This document shows positions 8,794-19,159 of a stretch of 64,000 nucleotides of DNA, in pieces. Under the pieces are notes generated by a model. The model worked only from the letters and a program-made list of their open reading frames with translations, did not search any database and was not told the origin of the DNA. Position 1 is the stretch's first letter. Every line of letters begins with the position of its first letter. This stretch comes from G963664935 sp963664935 (GTDB lineage: Bacteria; Pseudomonadota; Gammaproteobacteria; Methylococcales; G963664935): NCBI GenBank assembly GCA_963664935.2, contig CAXXSE010000007.1:806001-870000 (forward strand), read 5' to 3'. A program made the translations under genes and the position numbers.

Positions 8794-9015
8794 GAATAGT
8801 ACTCAGTATCTTGTTTAAACCAAAATTGCGACGCATCGTGGCGACATATTCGGCGATCGGGTCGCCAGCATTTTCACCGGGGGCTATCATATCGCAGCCG
8901 ACACAATTCGTTTTTCGACGTCAATTTGGCTATTATACGCCCATAGATGAGCGAGAAAATTTTTCGCCCAAACCTGATTTAATACCACCCAAATAATCAA
9001 AGAGTTAAATTAAAG

Positions 9016-9570
9016 ATGGCGAAGTGCCCGGTATGTCATTCAAAAAAAGGAAAACGGGTTTGCTTGATCGCTGAAAGTCCCGTATGCAGCTTATGTTGTG
9101 GAACCACAAGAAAGGCCGAATTATGTTTAGGATGCGGATACTTTCAAGACCCGAGAAGAAAATACACTGACGTTACCGCGTATTCCGTTTCTGAAATGGA
9201 CGGTAACATGGATCTTGAATCTTACGGAAATGCAATTGAAGGTGCCTTATGCACGTACGACATAGAAAACGGATATCGTCTAAAAGACAGTGATGCTATA
9301 AAAATTATTGAGTTACTCATCGATATTCATCATTTCGGAGATCAGCAAGTCGACACCGATAATCAGCTAATCGCAAATGGAGTAGATTGCGTTGAAAAGG
9401 CTATAACCAAAGACTTGCGGGAAGTTAGCAATGAGGAAATCGTAAAAATATTGGGTGTTATCCGGTTTGTCGCCAGAAGAAGAACAAAAATTGGGCGAGA
9501 GTATATGAATACAGTTCACCAATATGTTGGACAACGAATTGCTCCGGGTTTACGTTTGTTAGGTCGGTGA
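9016..9570 (+). CDS. Zinc-ribbon protein, first gene of a STAND-containing unit
   Basis: A protein of 184 residues. The first 42 residues are rich in paired cysteines: CPVC, then CSLCCG, then CLGCGYF. These likely form one or two zinc sites. The rest is an acidic, helical region (about 55-175) with no motif I recognise. The start ATG follows a weak AAAG. The next gene begins 75 bases later on the same strand, and four genes run together to 13512. A role as regulator or nucleic-acid-binding partner of the downstream ATPases is a guess from context. The preceding 200 bases (8794-9015) hold no clear gene. Confidence 0.65.
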   Translation: MAKCPVCHSKKGKRVCLIAESPVCSLCCGTTRKAELCLGCGYFQDPRRKYTDVTAYSVSEMDGNMDLESYGNAIEGALCTYDIENGYRLKDSDAIKIIELLIDIHHFGDQQVDTDNQLIANGVDCVEKAITKDLREVSNEEIVKILGVIRFVARRRTKIGREYMNTVHQYVGQRIAPGLRLLGR

Positions 9571-9644
9571 ATAACACCAACGATCGACAGTACATTTCTA
9601 TCTGACGAATAACGACGTTTATTTTTCCTACATTCTATTCCACT

Positions 9645-10892
9645 ATGGTTGACATTGCCCAAACCCTCGACGATGCCAGTATTGCGCTGGACGGACACAA
9701 CGTGCTCGACCCGAAACATCCGGACTTCGCGCACTATTACGTCAAACGCCAGGAAGGTGGTAGCAAAATCGTGCGCGAGGCGATCGCGGCTCAAAAAAAT
9801 GGGCGGCCGTTCCATTGGTTCTATACCGGGCATACCGGGGCGGGTAAATCGACGGAGTTGAATCGCCTCATCGATAACGACAAACTACGAAAGCATTACT
9901 TACCCCTACTGATCAGCATTTCCGACGAATTCGATATCCACAACATCGATTATACGGACGTCATTTTCGCAATGGCCAAGGCCTGTGCCGCGGAAGCGGA
10001 CCGTCTGAAGTGCAAGATTCCGCCGGAGCTCGCCAAGCGGATCGATTCGTGGGGCAAGGAAATCATCACCGAAGAGAGTATTCAGACTCAGACAAAGGGC
10101 AAGGCCGGATTGAAAATATCGCTGCCGTTTTTGGTATTGGGCGAAGAAATTAAATCGGGAGGCGGAAAACGTAAAACTATTCGGGATAAGATCTACGACG
10201 ATATCACCGGCTTCATACATTTGCTGGACAGTTTGACCCAAGCACTCGTGAACGCCACGGGCCGCATGCCACTCTGCGTGCTTGATGGGCTTGATCATGT
10301 GGATGTCGGTCCGTGCCTGCAATTGTTTAACAATTACTTCGTGACGTTGATGAAGCCTAACGTCGCGAAGCTCATCGTCGTACCGCTTGCTATATTGAAT
10401 GATCGGGAATTCGGCGCTAACGCGAATAAGATCCATTCGACATTGCCCAACATCAAAGTATTCGCCGGCCCCGGATCCAAGAAAATTGACCTGGACGGGC
10501 TCTCCTTCTCCAAGAACGTGATCTCAAAGTACGCGAATCTCGATCTATTCTCGGATGAAGCCTTGGAATCTCTGTTCCGCTTATCCGGCGGTATCCTGCG
10601 CGACATGATCCGAAACTGCGGCGATGCGTGCGGTTTCGCGGACGACGAGCGCGCGGACAAAGTGGAACAAGAACACGTGGAGCGAATCTGGAACGAGCAG
10701 ACCGGATTCTTTCGCCGAGTACTGAAAAAGGCGGATTACGAAGTCCTCAGGCAAGTCGAAGGAGACCCGTACCCGGAAGGTCTGGACGGCATTCCCCCGT
10801 TACTTCACCTCAAAGCTATCATTTTCTATCCCAACGGTGAAGGTTGGTACGGCGTCCATCCGGCCGTCCAGCGGCTGCTCGATGGTAAGTAG
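9645..10892 (+). CDS. P-loop AAA-like ATPase of a STAND-associated unit
   Basis: A protein of 415 residues. Walker A is GHTGAGKST near residues 63-71, and Walker B is MPLCVLDGLDHVD near 208-220. The following LIVVPLAIL strand would carry the sensor. A C-terminal region (about 300-415) looks helical, possibly a lid and winged helix. There is no transmembrane segment. It sits 26 bases upstream of an NB-ARC gene. ATPases of this shape are often found beside STAND receptors in bacterial conflict systems; here that is inference from neighbourhood. The base composition from here to 13000 is more GC-rich than in the flanks, consistent with transfer as a block. Confidence 0.8.
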   Translation: MVDIAQTLDDASIALDGHNVLDPKHPDFAHYYVKRQEGGSKIVREAIAAQKNGRPFHWFYTGHTGAGKSTELNRLIDNDKLRKHYLPLLISISDEFDIHNIDYTDVIFAMAKACAAEADRLKCKIPPELAKRIDSWGKEIITEESIQTQTKGKAGLKISLPFLVLGEEIKSGGGKRKTIRDKIYDDITGFIHLLDSLTQALVNATGRMPLCVLDGLDHVDVGPCLQLFNNYFVTLMKPNVAKLIVVPLAILNDREFGANANKIHSTLPNIKVFAGPGSKKIDLDGLSFSKNVISKYANLDLFSDEALESLFRLSGGILRDMIRNCGDACGFADDERADKVEQEHVERIWNEQTGFFRRVLKKADYEVLRQVEGDPYPEGLDGIPPLLHLKAIIFYPNGEGWYGVHPAVQRLLDGK

Positions 10893-10917
10893 CTAAAGAC
10901 CTTTGGGACGACGGACG

Positions 10918-12996
10918 ATGGCCGAAAACGTCTCCGCGGAAATCGTCTCGCCCCTGCTACGACGGCATCGAAGCGGCCGCGCCGGATTCCTTTTGGTTTT
11001 ATACCCCGGAGACCGGCTCCCGGAAAAACTCGCCGCGCGGGTCGTGGAGAAATTCACTGGCCACGACATCAAGGTCGATGAAGTGACCTTGGAACAGCTG
11101 GCGCCCAATCCGGTTTCGCGGCTGGTAGAGTTGAGGCGGGATGGCAAAGGCGATATCTTTTCCATTCATGTTCAAAGCGATACCTTGCTAACGTCCAGTG
11201 GGGAAAAGCTGATAAACGCTTTAAATTTGCACCGCGACTCGTTCCGCGATCAGAAATTGCACGCAATCTTCTGGATCCCGGAGCAACACTCTCGACGGTT
11301 TTTCGACCAAGCGTTCAATTTTGCCGATTACCGTACGCGTCTGGTCGAAGTCGATCCGGCGGATGTCGAAGCGGTTGCCGCCGCCGAGACACCCGCGACC
11401 CTTCACAACCTGCCCTTCGCGGCCTTGGCCCGCGCGTTCAAAGGCCGTGGGGCGGAAATGGCGCAACTGGCGGCGAGCCTCAAATCGGGCGGCGTCGCCG
11501 CGATTTCCCAACCGGTGGGCATCCAGGGCTTGGGAGGCATCGGTAAAACCCGGTTGGCCGTGGAATATGCCTGGGGCCATTTGGCGGACTATTCCCATAT
11601 CCTTTTCGTCCGCGCCGATACCCCCGCTGCGCTTTCGGCCAATATCGCGGAACTCGCCGAAGCCTCAATGCTTGATTTACCCGAACAGGCGCTTCCCGGC
11701 CAAGCATCGCGATATGAAGCCGTCATCCGATGGTTGGAATGCCATAATCATTGGCTTCTGATCGTCGACAACGCGGACGACGAATCGGCATCCGAAGCGG
11801 TCATGGCGCTGCTGCCCAAGCTCAATCGTGGCGCGGTTATTATCACCTCCCGCTACCGGCGTTGGGGCAGCCAACTGGCTGGAATGGATCTGGACACCTT
11901 GCCGCCGGATGAAGCGGTACGTTTTCTACTCGACCAAACCCGGGGCGGCCGCCTGCAAACCCACGACGATCCCCATGATGCCGCCGAACTCGCCCGTCTG
12001 CTGGGTTATCTGCCCCTGGCCCTGGAACAATCCGCCGCTCAAATCCGTCGCGAACATCTCGGTTTTCGTGGCTACCTCGACCTTTGGAACCGGGAACGCG
12101 AGCAGGTACTGTCGTGGCATGATGAATCGGTCATGGGGTATCCATACGCCATTGCCACCACGTGGCGCACCAGTATCGTCAATCTCGGTCCGTTGGCGCG
12201 GCTTATCCTCCGCATATTGGCGTGGTTCGCCCCCGACCCCGTTCCGATATCGGTGTTGGCTGACAATGGCGCGTTACTCGCGGATGGATTACGGATTTCG
12301 GACGCAGCGAACGGTCAAAGCGAGGTAAGTGAATCGCAAATCATGGATGCGGTCGATGATCTGACATCGTTGTCGTTACTCGACCCGGCAGGCGAAGCCG
12401 ACCTCGCCATGCACCGGCTCATTCAACAGGTTGAACGCACCAATGCCAGCCGTTCCGAGCGGAGCCAATGGATTAGTCTCGGGGTGCGGATAGTTAACGC
12501 GGTAATGCCCGAAAATACGGACGACGTCCGCACCTGGGGCATCGTCGAGCCGTTACGGCCCCATGCCCAATCCCTCCTTTCGATGGCGGAGGAATACGTA
12601 GTCGCGGTGAATGAGACTTCCCGGCTGATGAGTCAACTGGGAGTCTATTTCCTTAAAAAAGCGCTATTCGTCGAGGCTGAACCCCTCCTACGCCGCGCCC
12701 TGGCCATCGACGAGACCAGCTTAGGCAGCGAACATCCCAACGTCGCCACCCACCTCAATAACCTGGCGCAACTGCTTCAAGCCACCAACCGGCCGGAAGA
12801 AGCCGAACCCTTGAGCCGCCGGATGGTGGAAATCTTAGTGCTGTTTAAGCTGCGAAACGGCCACGAACACCCCAATCTAAATCAGGTATTAATTAACTAT
12901 ACGAGCATACTCGCCGCGATGGGCCGCGATGAGACGGAACAAAAAAACGCGATCAAATCGTTGATTGAATCGGTTAAAAGCAAGTTCAACCCCTAA
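10918..12996 (+). CDS. NB-ARC STAND ATPase with TPR sensor
   Basis: 692 residues from the ATG at 10918; a TTG at 10903 is less likely. The N-terminal adaptor domain (about 1-145) has alternating strands and helices (FLLVLYPGDRLPEKLA, LHAIFWIPEQHS) and no catalytic motif I can name. The NB-ARC core follows: Walker A GLGGIGKT near 205, Walker B HWLLIVDNADD near 285, sensor GAVIITSRYR and GYLPLALEQ. After a winged-helix region, TPR-type helices run from about 575 (LLRRALAIDETSLGSEHPNV is the classic TPR_12 pattern) with about two repeats left. Such proteins oligomerise on ligand sensing. The upstream ATPase and downstream phosphatase are probably part of the same unit. Confidence 0.9.
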   Translation: MAENVSAEIVSPLLRRHRSGRAGFLLVLYPGDRLPEKLAARVVEKFTGHDIKVDEVTLEQLAPNPVSRLVELRRDGKGDIFSIHVQSDTLLTSSGEKLINALNLHRDSFRDQKLHAIFWIPEQHSRRFFDQAFNFADYRTRLVEVDPADVEAVAAAETPATLHNLPFAALARAFKGRGAEMAQLAASLKSGGVAAISQPVGIQGLGGIGKTRLAVEYAWGHLADYSHILFVRADTPAALSANIAELAEASMLDLPEQALPGQASRYEAVIRWLECHNHWLLIVDNADDESASEAVMALLPKLNRGAVIITSRYRRWGSQLAGMDLDTLPPDEAVRFLLDQTRGGRLQTHDDPHDAAELARLLGYLPLALEQSAAQIRREHLGFRGYLDLWNREREQVLSWHDESVMGYPYAIATTWRTSIVNLGPLARLILRILAWFAPDPVPISVLADNGALLADGLRISDAANGQSEVSESQIMDAVDDLTSLSLLDPAGEADLAMHRLIQQVERTNASRSERSQWISLGVRIVNAVMPENTDDVRTWGIVEPLRPHAQSLLSMAEEYVVAVNETSRLMSQLGVYFLKKALFVEAEPLLRRALAIDETSLGSEHPNVATHLNNLAQLLQATNRPEEAEPLSRRMVEILVLFKLRNGHEHPNLNQVLINYTSILAAMGRDETEQKNAIKSLIESVKSKFNP

Positions 12997-13014
12997 ACAA
13001 ACACACTTTCCACC

Positions 13015-13512
13015 ATGAAAACCAAAAACCCAATATCCGTCCTATTCGTCTGCATGGGCAACATTTGCCGCTCACCAATGGCTGAGGGCGTATTCCGCGC
13101 AATACTCGAAACAAAGCAATTAACCGATGAATTTAGAGTAGATTCCGCCGGAACCCACGCCTATCACGTAGGCGAAGCGCCCGACACGCGAGCCCAAAGC
13201 ACCATGCGCGACCACGACATGGACATCAGCATGCTCAGAGCACGCCGGGTGGATTGGCTCGACTTTGAGGAATTCGACCATATCCTGGTCATGGACGATG
13301 ACAATTATGGGCTTGTTATCGAAGCTTGCCCCAAGGAACATCGCTCTAAAATCAAATATTTTCTCGATTTTGCTCGGAATGTGAATACCCGAAATGTCCC
13401 CGATCCCTATTATGGTGGGAATAACGGTTTTGAACGCGTATTCGATATGATCGAAGATGCCGCTACGGGATTGCTGGATACTCTTATTCCGAAAAAAGGA
13501 ATATCAAACTAA
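13015..13512 (+). CDS. Low-molecular-weight protein tyrosine phosphatase
   Basis: 165 residues, the family's usual length. The active-site loop VLFVCMGNICRSPMAEGVF contains C-x5-R-S near the N-terminus, and the general-acid loop VPDPYYGG supplies the catalytic Asp near residue 126. The enzyme removes phosphate from tyrosine (or arginine in relatives). Its usual gammaproteobacterial neighbours are capsule genes or the kdsB-murB cluster. Here it starts 18 bases after the NB-ARC gene and looks co-transcribed with it, so it may belong to that signalling unit instead. A strong terminator follows. Confidence 0.93.
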   Translation: MKTKNPISVLFVCMGNICRSPMAEGVFRAILETKQLTDEFRVDSAGTHAYHVGEAPDTRAQSTMRDHDMDISMLRARRVDWLDFEEFDHILVMDDDNYGLVIEACPKEHRSKIKYFLDFARNVNTRNVPDPYYGGNNGFERVFDMIEDAATGLLDTLIPKKGISN

Positions 13513-13541
13513 CTTTTGGGGATTCAAAGAACGGAAATATC

Positions 13542-13569
13542 GGGAAGGGGGGACTCAATCCCCCTTCCC
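13542..13569. terminator. GC-rich hairpin ending the STAND/phosphatase unit
   Basis: GGGAAGGGGG, an 8-base loop, then CCCCCTTCCC: a perfect 10-bp stem 30 bases after the phosphatase stop. There is no U-tract, but stem strength and position fit transcript termination between this unit and the convergent fliK remnant. Confidence 0.7.
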
Positions 13570-13670
13570 AATCCTCAGCTAGGAGGAAGTGATGAGCTAA
13601 TTTAATATTAGCACTTCGGTTTGTATTATCAATGCGACATTTTGTCGCATTTCGAATGCGCCATGACGTG

Positions 13671-14633
<963 letters not shown>

Positions 14634-14686
14634 AGGTGTGCTCCGCCATCAAATATATATTTTGAATTAGCACAATCCATACCTAC

Positions 14687-14800
14687 GAGGCTGTCCGAGA
14701 ATAGTCAACCTACTACCGAAAAGCCTTTTCGGCCAGAATTGCCGGTCGCTTTTGGTGCTTTCGCGCGGCCAATTTAGCCTCCAAGGCCTACTCACTTTCG
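14687..14800 (+). repeat. MITE left end, diverged interior
   Basis: GAGGCTGTCCGAGAATAG followed by a similar CCTACT-x-C-GAAAAGC block, matching the left end of the MITE at 46572. The interior after about 14735 does not match and no right end is found. 14634-15132 otherwise holds no gene. Confidence 0.6.
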
Positions 14801-15132
14801 GGCGATTGAACCCCGAAACCTGGCCTTAACCAATTGTCGATCCGATGAATTCAAAAACAACTTTGACTACGCAGGTTGCCTCAATAGAACTAAAACACCT
14901 GCGTCTATCATACATTGCAATGCATAGATAATTTGCTGATCTATATCGTTTTTCCAGTGTTTTTCCCCCTATGGTAACAAAAGGCGGTTGTACCCGGCTT
15001 ATCCACTTGAAATAAAAAGAATATTAAATTATTCCGGACCACAATAGTCTCACCTTTTTTCAACAAACGCTCTCCCAAGAAATCGAAAAACAATGACTTA
15101 CAGAGGGCAAACCTAGCTTTTCTCCCTCCATT

Positions 15133-15180
15133 GTGGGATCATTATGTATCATTTATATGAATGATGCATAACTGTCCCAC
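15133..15180. repeat. 20-bp imperfect inverted repeat at a gene start
   Basis: Arms 15133-15152 and 15161-15180 (GTGGGA...TTATG...ATCAT) pair at 16 of 20 positions with an 8-base loop. The right arm ends two bases before the likely start codon at 15182. It could be an operator or the end of the old transposon carrying that gene. Confidence 0.6.
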
Positions 15181-15698
15181 TATGACCCAAACACCATCCT
15201 ATCCGAACCTCATTCGACAATTACTCCAGTCAAAAACCGTGATGACACTTAAAGAGATGCGGCACGAACTTGCAAGCAGGCCGCGGAGCAGTTTATTCCG
15301 GGATTTGCAAAAGGTTGAGATACTCACCAGCTATTCACATGCCGGTCAATACCACGCCCTTCAATCAACCGTTAGATTCAATAGGGACGGTCTGTGGTTT
15401 TATGATCACATCGCCTTTTCAAGACATGGGACGCTTAAAAACACGCTGGTGGAGACCATCTCAAGTTCACCGGCCGGCATGACGCACAAGGCATTGAAGA
15501 CCCTATTGCGTATCCAGGTGCAAAACGCGTTAACCCATCTGATCAAGGCCAAGGCACTTCAGCGCCGCTCATCACCCGGACAAATGTTTGTTTACGTGAG
15601 CAATGAGGATTCACAAGCGCAAGAACAGTGGCAAAAAAGACGGGTGCTTGATGAAAAGGCTACCAGTATGACCCTGCCATCCGAGTCCGTTGTTATTG

Positions 15699-17499
15699 AC
15701 TCGGCAGTCGTGAGTTAACAGCGAGAAAAGCGGGGCAAAACTACCCTCTCCATCGTAGTATGTTTGATGAAAAATTTTGAAGATCGCAGAGAATTAGAAC
15801 ATAGAACGCCTCATTCAGTTTAATCGTCATCTATTTCATCGGAAACAGCCATCAAGCGGGCACGGATCTGTTGAATCATGCCATTTTCCTCAAGTCGAAA
15901 GAATTGTTTGAGGAACAATGGCGCTAAAATTTGCTTGACGGTTTTCTCCGATGGCAAATCACGCGATTGAGTGCGAAGATAAAGCGAGTGCTCAGACCAA
16001 ATCGTATCTTGATACTGGAGCGCAATCAATTGCATTAACCCCAAGGCAATGGAGGCACAGAGCACGAAGATTTCATAGGCTCGCCAGCACGCTTGAACGG
16101 TATGAATATCCTGGGGCTGTGGGGCTTTGAGAAGACGATTGGAAAAGGGGCGTCTAGAATGTTTTGGCAATTTTTTAGTCCAAAAACGAAATTTAAAGGC
16201 GCCGATCACATGCTTTAACATCGCGAACATGATTTCAATGCGGGTTCTAGCACAATACAGTTCAACGGCATCAATGGCTGACAGCGTTAAATCGGAACTC
16301 ATTAGAACCATTGGGCCTTTTGAGGTGACGGCGAGAATAAATAACACCTGATCAGCGATGGGCCGCCATAACAGTGTAAGCGTCATAACCCGGATGGATT
16401 CGGTTTTACCGTAGACTTGACAGGTCACCGTCTCAAACAAATGAAGGTGGTCGAAGCATTCTCTTAAACACACTTTCTCGCCATAGAGCGGCTGAGGTCC
16501 GGGGCGAGAGGCGGGTTTCGGTGGCGCGGGGAAATAACCCACATAGCTATTCTTGGCTTTGACCAGCACCTCAACCCACCGCGCCTGATGCTGGATTGAA
16601 TAATAGTGGCAAGCTCGAAATACGCCCCCGGTTGAAAAAAAGGCATCCAACACCAAATAACACAGACAGTGATTCGTCACCGCAAAATGAATCGCCATGG
16701 CCACCAAGCGGTCGGTGAGCTTGATCCGACATGGATTATCGCGCTCGTCGTTCAACCCTAAATGAGCCCATCCCTGATGAATTTGAAGCTGCAAAGGACA
16801 ACAAAAACAAGCGGATAACGACCCGATCAAGATGCCAATGCTGCCCCAACATTGGGCCCGAAAATAGCCGGGTTTCGTTTGCGTCTCCGATGACTCGTGC
16901 ATCGATACCACGCCGGGCATCTTGCGTCCATCTTTGATCACCGCGGTATGGTCACCCAGAAGTATCGCTCGTCCAGCTACTTCAACGGATTTTCCTTGGC
17001 GATTCACAAAATCTTGCCAAGCATCGAGCAACGCCCCATAGACATACGCTTTGGATCTAAAAAAACGGAGCAAGCGGTAATAACCAAGTTCATCTAATAG
17101 CCAGAAACGACACAACGACGTCACGCCTATCATTTCTCCTGCCCCCATAAATCCAATCACAATGGCGCAGAACAACAACCAAGTACTCGATCTGGAAAAA
17201 ACGCTTTGAAAGCTTTCTAAACTCTGAGAAATATACTGTTGCACGGGGTCTCCTCCTTCCATCTGTACTTCTACAAAGAAAAGAAGGATCCGTGTTTTTT
17301 TAGCAAATGTCTAGTCGTAATTATCGATTTCTATTTTCTACACTACTCATCTTTTATGAACACCAGTGGGCAATCTTAAAGCGCAGAGCTATCAATGGGT
17401 GATAAGACTTTCTTCCGTTGGTCGAGGTGACACATCGAAAAAATGAATTCAGGGCCTGAATAGTTACGTCAAATCGGATAGAACTCGTGACTGACGAGT
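15699..17499 (-). mobile_element. IS copy A, 1.8-kb IS4-superfamily element, intact
   Basis: Boundaries come from comparing this copy with copy B at 54408-56205. Ends are imperfect 18-bp inverted repeats (ACTCGTCAGTCACGAGTT and ACTCGGCAGTCGTGAGTT). The flanks carry a 5-6 base direct repeat, TATTG(A), at 15694 and 17500. It carries one transposase gene, intact here, and interrupts a winged-helix gene. The element is about 1,801 bp. Confidence 0.93.
15820..17244 (-). CDS. DDE transposase of IS copy A (IS4 superfamily)
   Basis: The start chosen is the GTG at 17244 (MQQYISQSL), because AAGGAGG sits 7 bases upstream; an ATG 18 bases earlier overlaps that site. About 474 residues. The segment YCARTRIEIMFAMLK contains the IS4-type Y-x2-R-x3-E-x6-K signature with the catalytic Glu. 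The first acidic residue is likely in ILLGDHTAVIKDGRKMPGV. The N-terminus has hydrophobic stretches (STWLLFCAIVIGFMG). The protein cuts and pastes the element using the 18-bp ends. Its frame is intact, unlike copy B, so this copy is the probable source of activity. Confidence 0.92.
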   Translation of the reverse strand: MQQYISQSLESFQSVFSRSSTWLLFCAIVIGFMGAGEMIGVTSLCRFWLLDELGYYRLLRFFRSKAYVYGALLDAWQDFVNRQGKSVEVAGRAILLGDHTAVIKDGRKMPGVVSMHESSETQTKPGYFRAQCWGSIGILIGSLSACFCCPLQLQIHQGWAHLGLNDERDNPCRIKLTDRLVAMAIHFAVTNHCLCYLVLDAFFSTGGVFRACHYYSIQHQARWVEVLVKAKNSYVGYFPAPPKPASRPGPQPLYGEKVCLRECFDHLHLFETVTCQVYGKTESIRVMTLTLLWRPIADQVLFILAVTSKGPMVLMSSDLTLSAIDAVELYCARTRIEIMFAMLKHVIGAFKFRFWTKKLPKHSRRPFSNRLLKAPQPQDIHTVQACWRAYEIFVLCASIALGLMQLIALQYQDTIWSEHSLYLRTQSRDLPSEKTVKQILAPLFLKQFFRLEENGMIQQIRARLMAVSDEIDDD

Positions 17500-17627
17500 T
17501 ATTGATATTCTGCTTGAGATTATTAGGGGAAATGAGCGTGTCATTGATGAGTCCGCGTTGGGTTTACGATTAAAAAAACGGGGCATCGCCGTGCCGCAAA
17601 AGAGCCTGGTTTACGTCTTGACTTACT

Positions 17628-17957
17628 ATGACATTAAAAAAAACCGATCATGAAAGGGTAAAACTGCTCCGCTCAAGGGTTGATCAATTGTCGGACAGCA
17701 TGAGTCCCTGTTATCTTTTCCCGCAAAGGCCGCAATTACATTTCCATCCGGTGGCGCATCGGTGCGATTGTTGCGCCGTTGAACTGCTTATTCACAAAAC
17801 ATCCCGTAAAGCAGTGGCCACACTTGACGCCGGCGGATTCCAGGCAGTGGACATTCAAAAAAAGTGCAAGCACTGCCAGGCGGTTTATCGTTCAGAGGAA
17901 TTACGCGCATTGACGCCAGATGCGTATTCCAGACACCATCGCGCTACCCGCTATTGA
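17628..17957 (+). pseudogene. N-terminal fragment of a zinc-ribbon transposase-like protein
   Basis: 109 residues, starting inside the end of the winged-helix gene. A zinc-ribbon pattern is plain: HRCDCCAVELL, TLDAGGFQAVDI, then CKHCQAVYRSEELRALTP. This resembles the N-terminus of large multi-domain transposases, where the DDE domain would follow, but the frame ends after DAYSRHHRATRY and the next bases belong to unrelated coding. I call it a truncated transposase; the family name is uncertain. Confidence 0.6.
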
Positions 17958-17971
17958 ATGGTAAATCACTA

Positions 17972-18418
17972 GGGTGTTGGGCACTGTCCGCCGGGCCCAT
18001 TTGGAACAATGCGGACGCTCCGAAAAAGTGCGAGGCGACCTGTGGAGCAAAAGGCACTTGGGTTACAACCGTACCCGGCAAAGAATCGGTTTGCACCTGT
18101 TGTACGAAAGAAGGCAGCCCAGGCTATGTCAAGATTCGACAACAACCGACCGACTACACAGGCGAGTTTGTTCTACATTGCCATATTCTGGGCCACGAAG
18201 ATCGTGGCATGATGCAGACCGTTCAGACGGTCTGCGACAATGGCCAGTACGGCAAACCAAGAATCGGCAAAGAAGAATGCATCAAGGGCAACTATAACGA
18301 CATGCTAAAACCCTTAGACCCCTGCGATTCTACAAAACATTGTGTAACACCTCTCGGCTTAGCAGGCGATACGCCACTACAATCACCCTATCCGTTATCG
18401 CGGCTGTCCGAGAATTGA
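17972..18418 (+). pseudogene. Fragment: mannan-binding lectin repeat joined to multicopper oxidase C-terminus
   Basis: One open frame (open since 17864, but its first part is out-of-frame transposase sequence). From about 17990 it reads GPIWNNADAPKKCEATCG...TTVPGKESVCTC, the signature of MVL-type mannan-binding repeats with a small internal gap. It continues directly into VKIRQQPTDYTGEFVLHCHI and LGHEDRGMM, the type-1/type-3 copper ligands (H-C-H-x3-H-x4-M) of multicopper oxidases, then a Cys-rich tail. No start, signal peptide or N-terminal oxidase domains remain. It ends inside a MITE-like GGCTGTCCGAGAAT. It is a gene remnant; whether the fusion existed in the parent gene is unknown. Confidence 0.7.
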
Positions 18419-18541
18419 AGCCGTCGTAAGGGAAAGTGGTTTCGAGTCCATTTTTCGATTGAATGAAGTGAGTAAAATCCACCATGGTTTGACCGATCAT
18501 TCGCCAGAATACCATGGACTTTTAACTGGACCGCGTACGTC

Positions 18542-18850
18542 TTACTTTTCTTTGCGTTTTTCTTGATGGGCTTGATAAGCGGCTATTTGCTCCGCCGTCG
18601 CTTCGGTTTGATGACGCTTTTTCCACTCGGAATAAGGCATGCCGTAAACCAATTCGCGTGCTGCGTCATAGTCAATTTCGACGCCTTGATCGCGTGCCGC
18701 GGCGGTATACCATTTGGACAAACAATTGCGGCAAAAACTGGCCAAAACCATTAAGTCAATGTTTTGGACTTCATTATGGTTTTGTAAATGGTCGAGCAGA
18801 CGTTGAAAGACAGCTGCTTCGACCTTGGTTTTGGTGGGTTCATCCAGCAT
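18542..18850 (-). CDS. DUF1244 family protein
   Basis: 102 residues, a full-length member of the small DUF1244 family common in proteobacteria. The conserved core is present: DLMVLASFCRNCLSKWY near 33-48, then YDAARELVYGMPYSEWK. The FCRNC pair suggests a metal or redox site, but no function is established. The C-terminal tail is Lys/Glu/Gln-rich. It is encoded alone, after a MITE fragment and before an inverted-repeat element. Confidence 0.92.
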   Translation of the reverse strand: MLDEPTKTKVEAAVFQRLLDHLQNHNEVQNIDLMVLASFCRNCLSKWYTAAARDQGVEIDYDAARELVYGMPYSEWKKRHQTEATAEQIAAYQAHQEKRKEK

Positions 18851-18964
18851 TATTAACTCCTAAATTGGGTGGATGCGATTGATCTTTGTGAACTGATCGC
18901 AGGGTAGATATAAAAGCGCCCATGATAGCATGGTTTATGACTCAAGCTCACTGCGTAAAACACA

Positions 18965-19080
18965 CGTAGGATATGGTGAGGCACGAACCGCAGCAACGTC
19001 GGATGGATGATTATGACTACCCTTAAAAAAGCCCTACCGCGATTTCGGTTGATGCGGTTCGTTCCTCACCACGTCCTACA
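18965..19080. repeat. Inverted-repeat element with GTAGGA / GAACCGCA arms
   Basis: Arms at 18965-18992 and about 19051-19080 share GTGAGG-x-ACGAACCGCA with few mismatches; the 58-base centre is unique. A second, tighter copy lies at 49481-49560. These are dispersed palindromic elements, probably non-autonomous. This one sits between DUF1244 and the end of the DGR target gene. Confidence 0.8.
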
Positions 19081-19159
19081 TAGGTCGACAACCGTGAACA
19101 GTTAATATTAAAAGGGTAAAGCAATAAAGCCGTTAAGGTGTAAAAGTCCTGGCAGAAAA

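Larger units (their letters stand above)
15182..17653 (+). pseudogene. Winged-helix transposon accessory gene split by an IS
   Basis: Two parts: 15182-15698 and 17500-17653. The ATG at 15182 (MTQTPSYPNLIRQLL) lies just after an inverted repeat; an earlier ATG lies at 15161. The protein looks like two winged-helix units, including MTHKALKTLLRIQVQNALTH. Removing the IS at 15699-17499 and one copy of its target duplication keeps the frame: SVVIDILLEIIRGNER and on to LTYYDIKKNRS, about 223 residues in all. The restored stop overlaps the start of the zinc-ribbon frame at 17628 by 26 bases, so the two formed an operon, probably from an older transposon. I infer a DNA-binding accessory role; the family is not one I can name. 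Confidence 0.8.

Noticed and set aside
8708..8890. Minus-strand frame with ENAGDPIAEYVATMRRNFGL just right of the Tn3 element
   Set aside because: It might be a remnant of the gene the transposon entered, but the left flank shows no matching continuation and I do not recognise the family.
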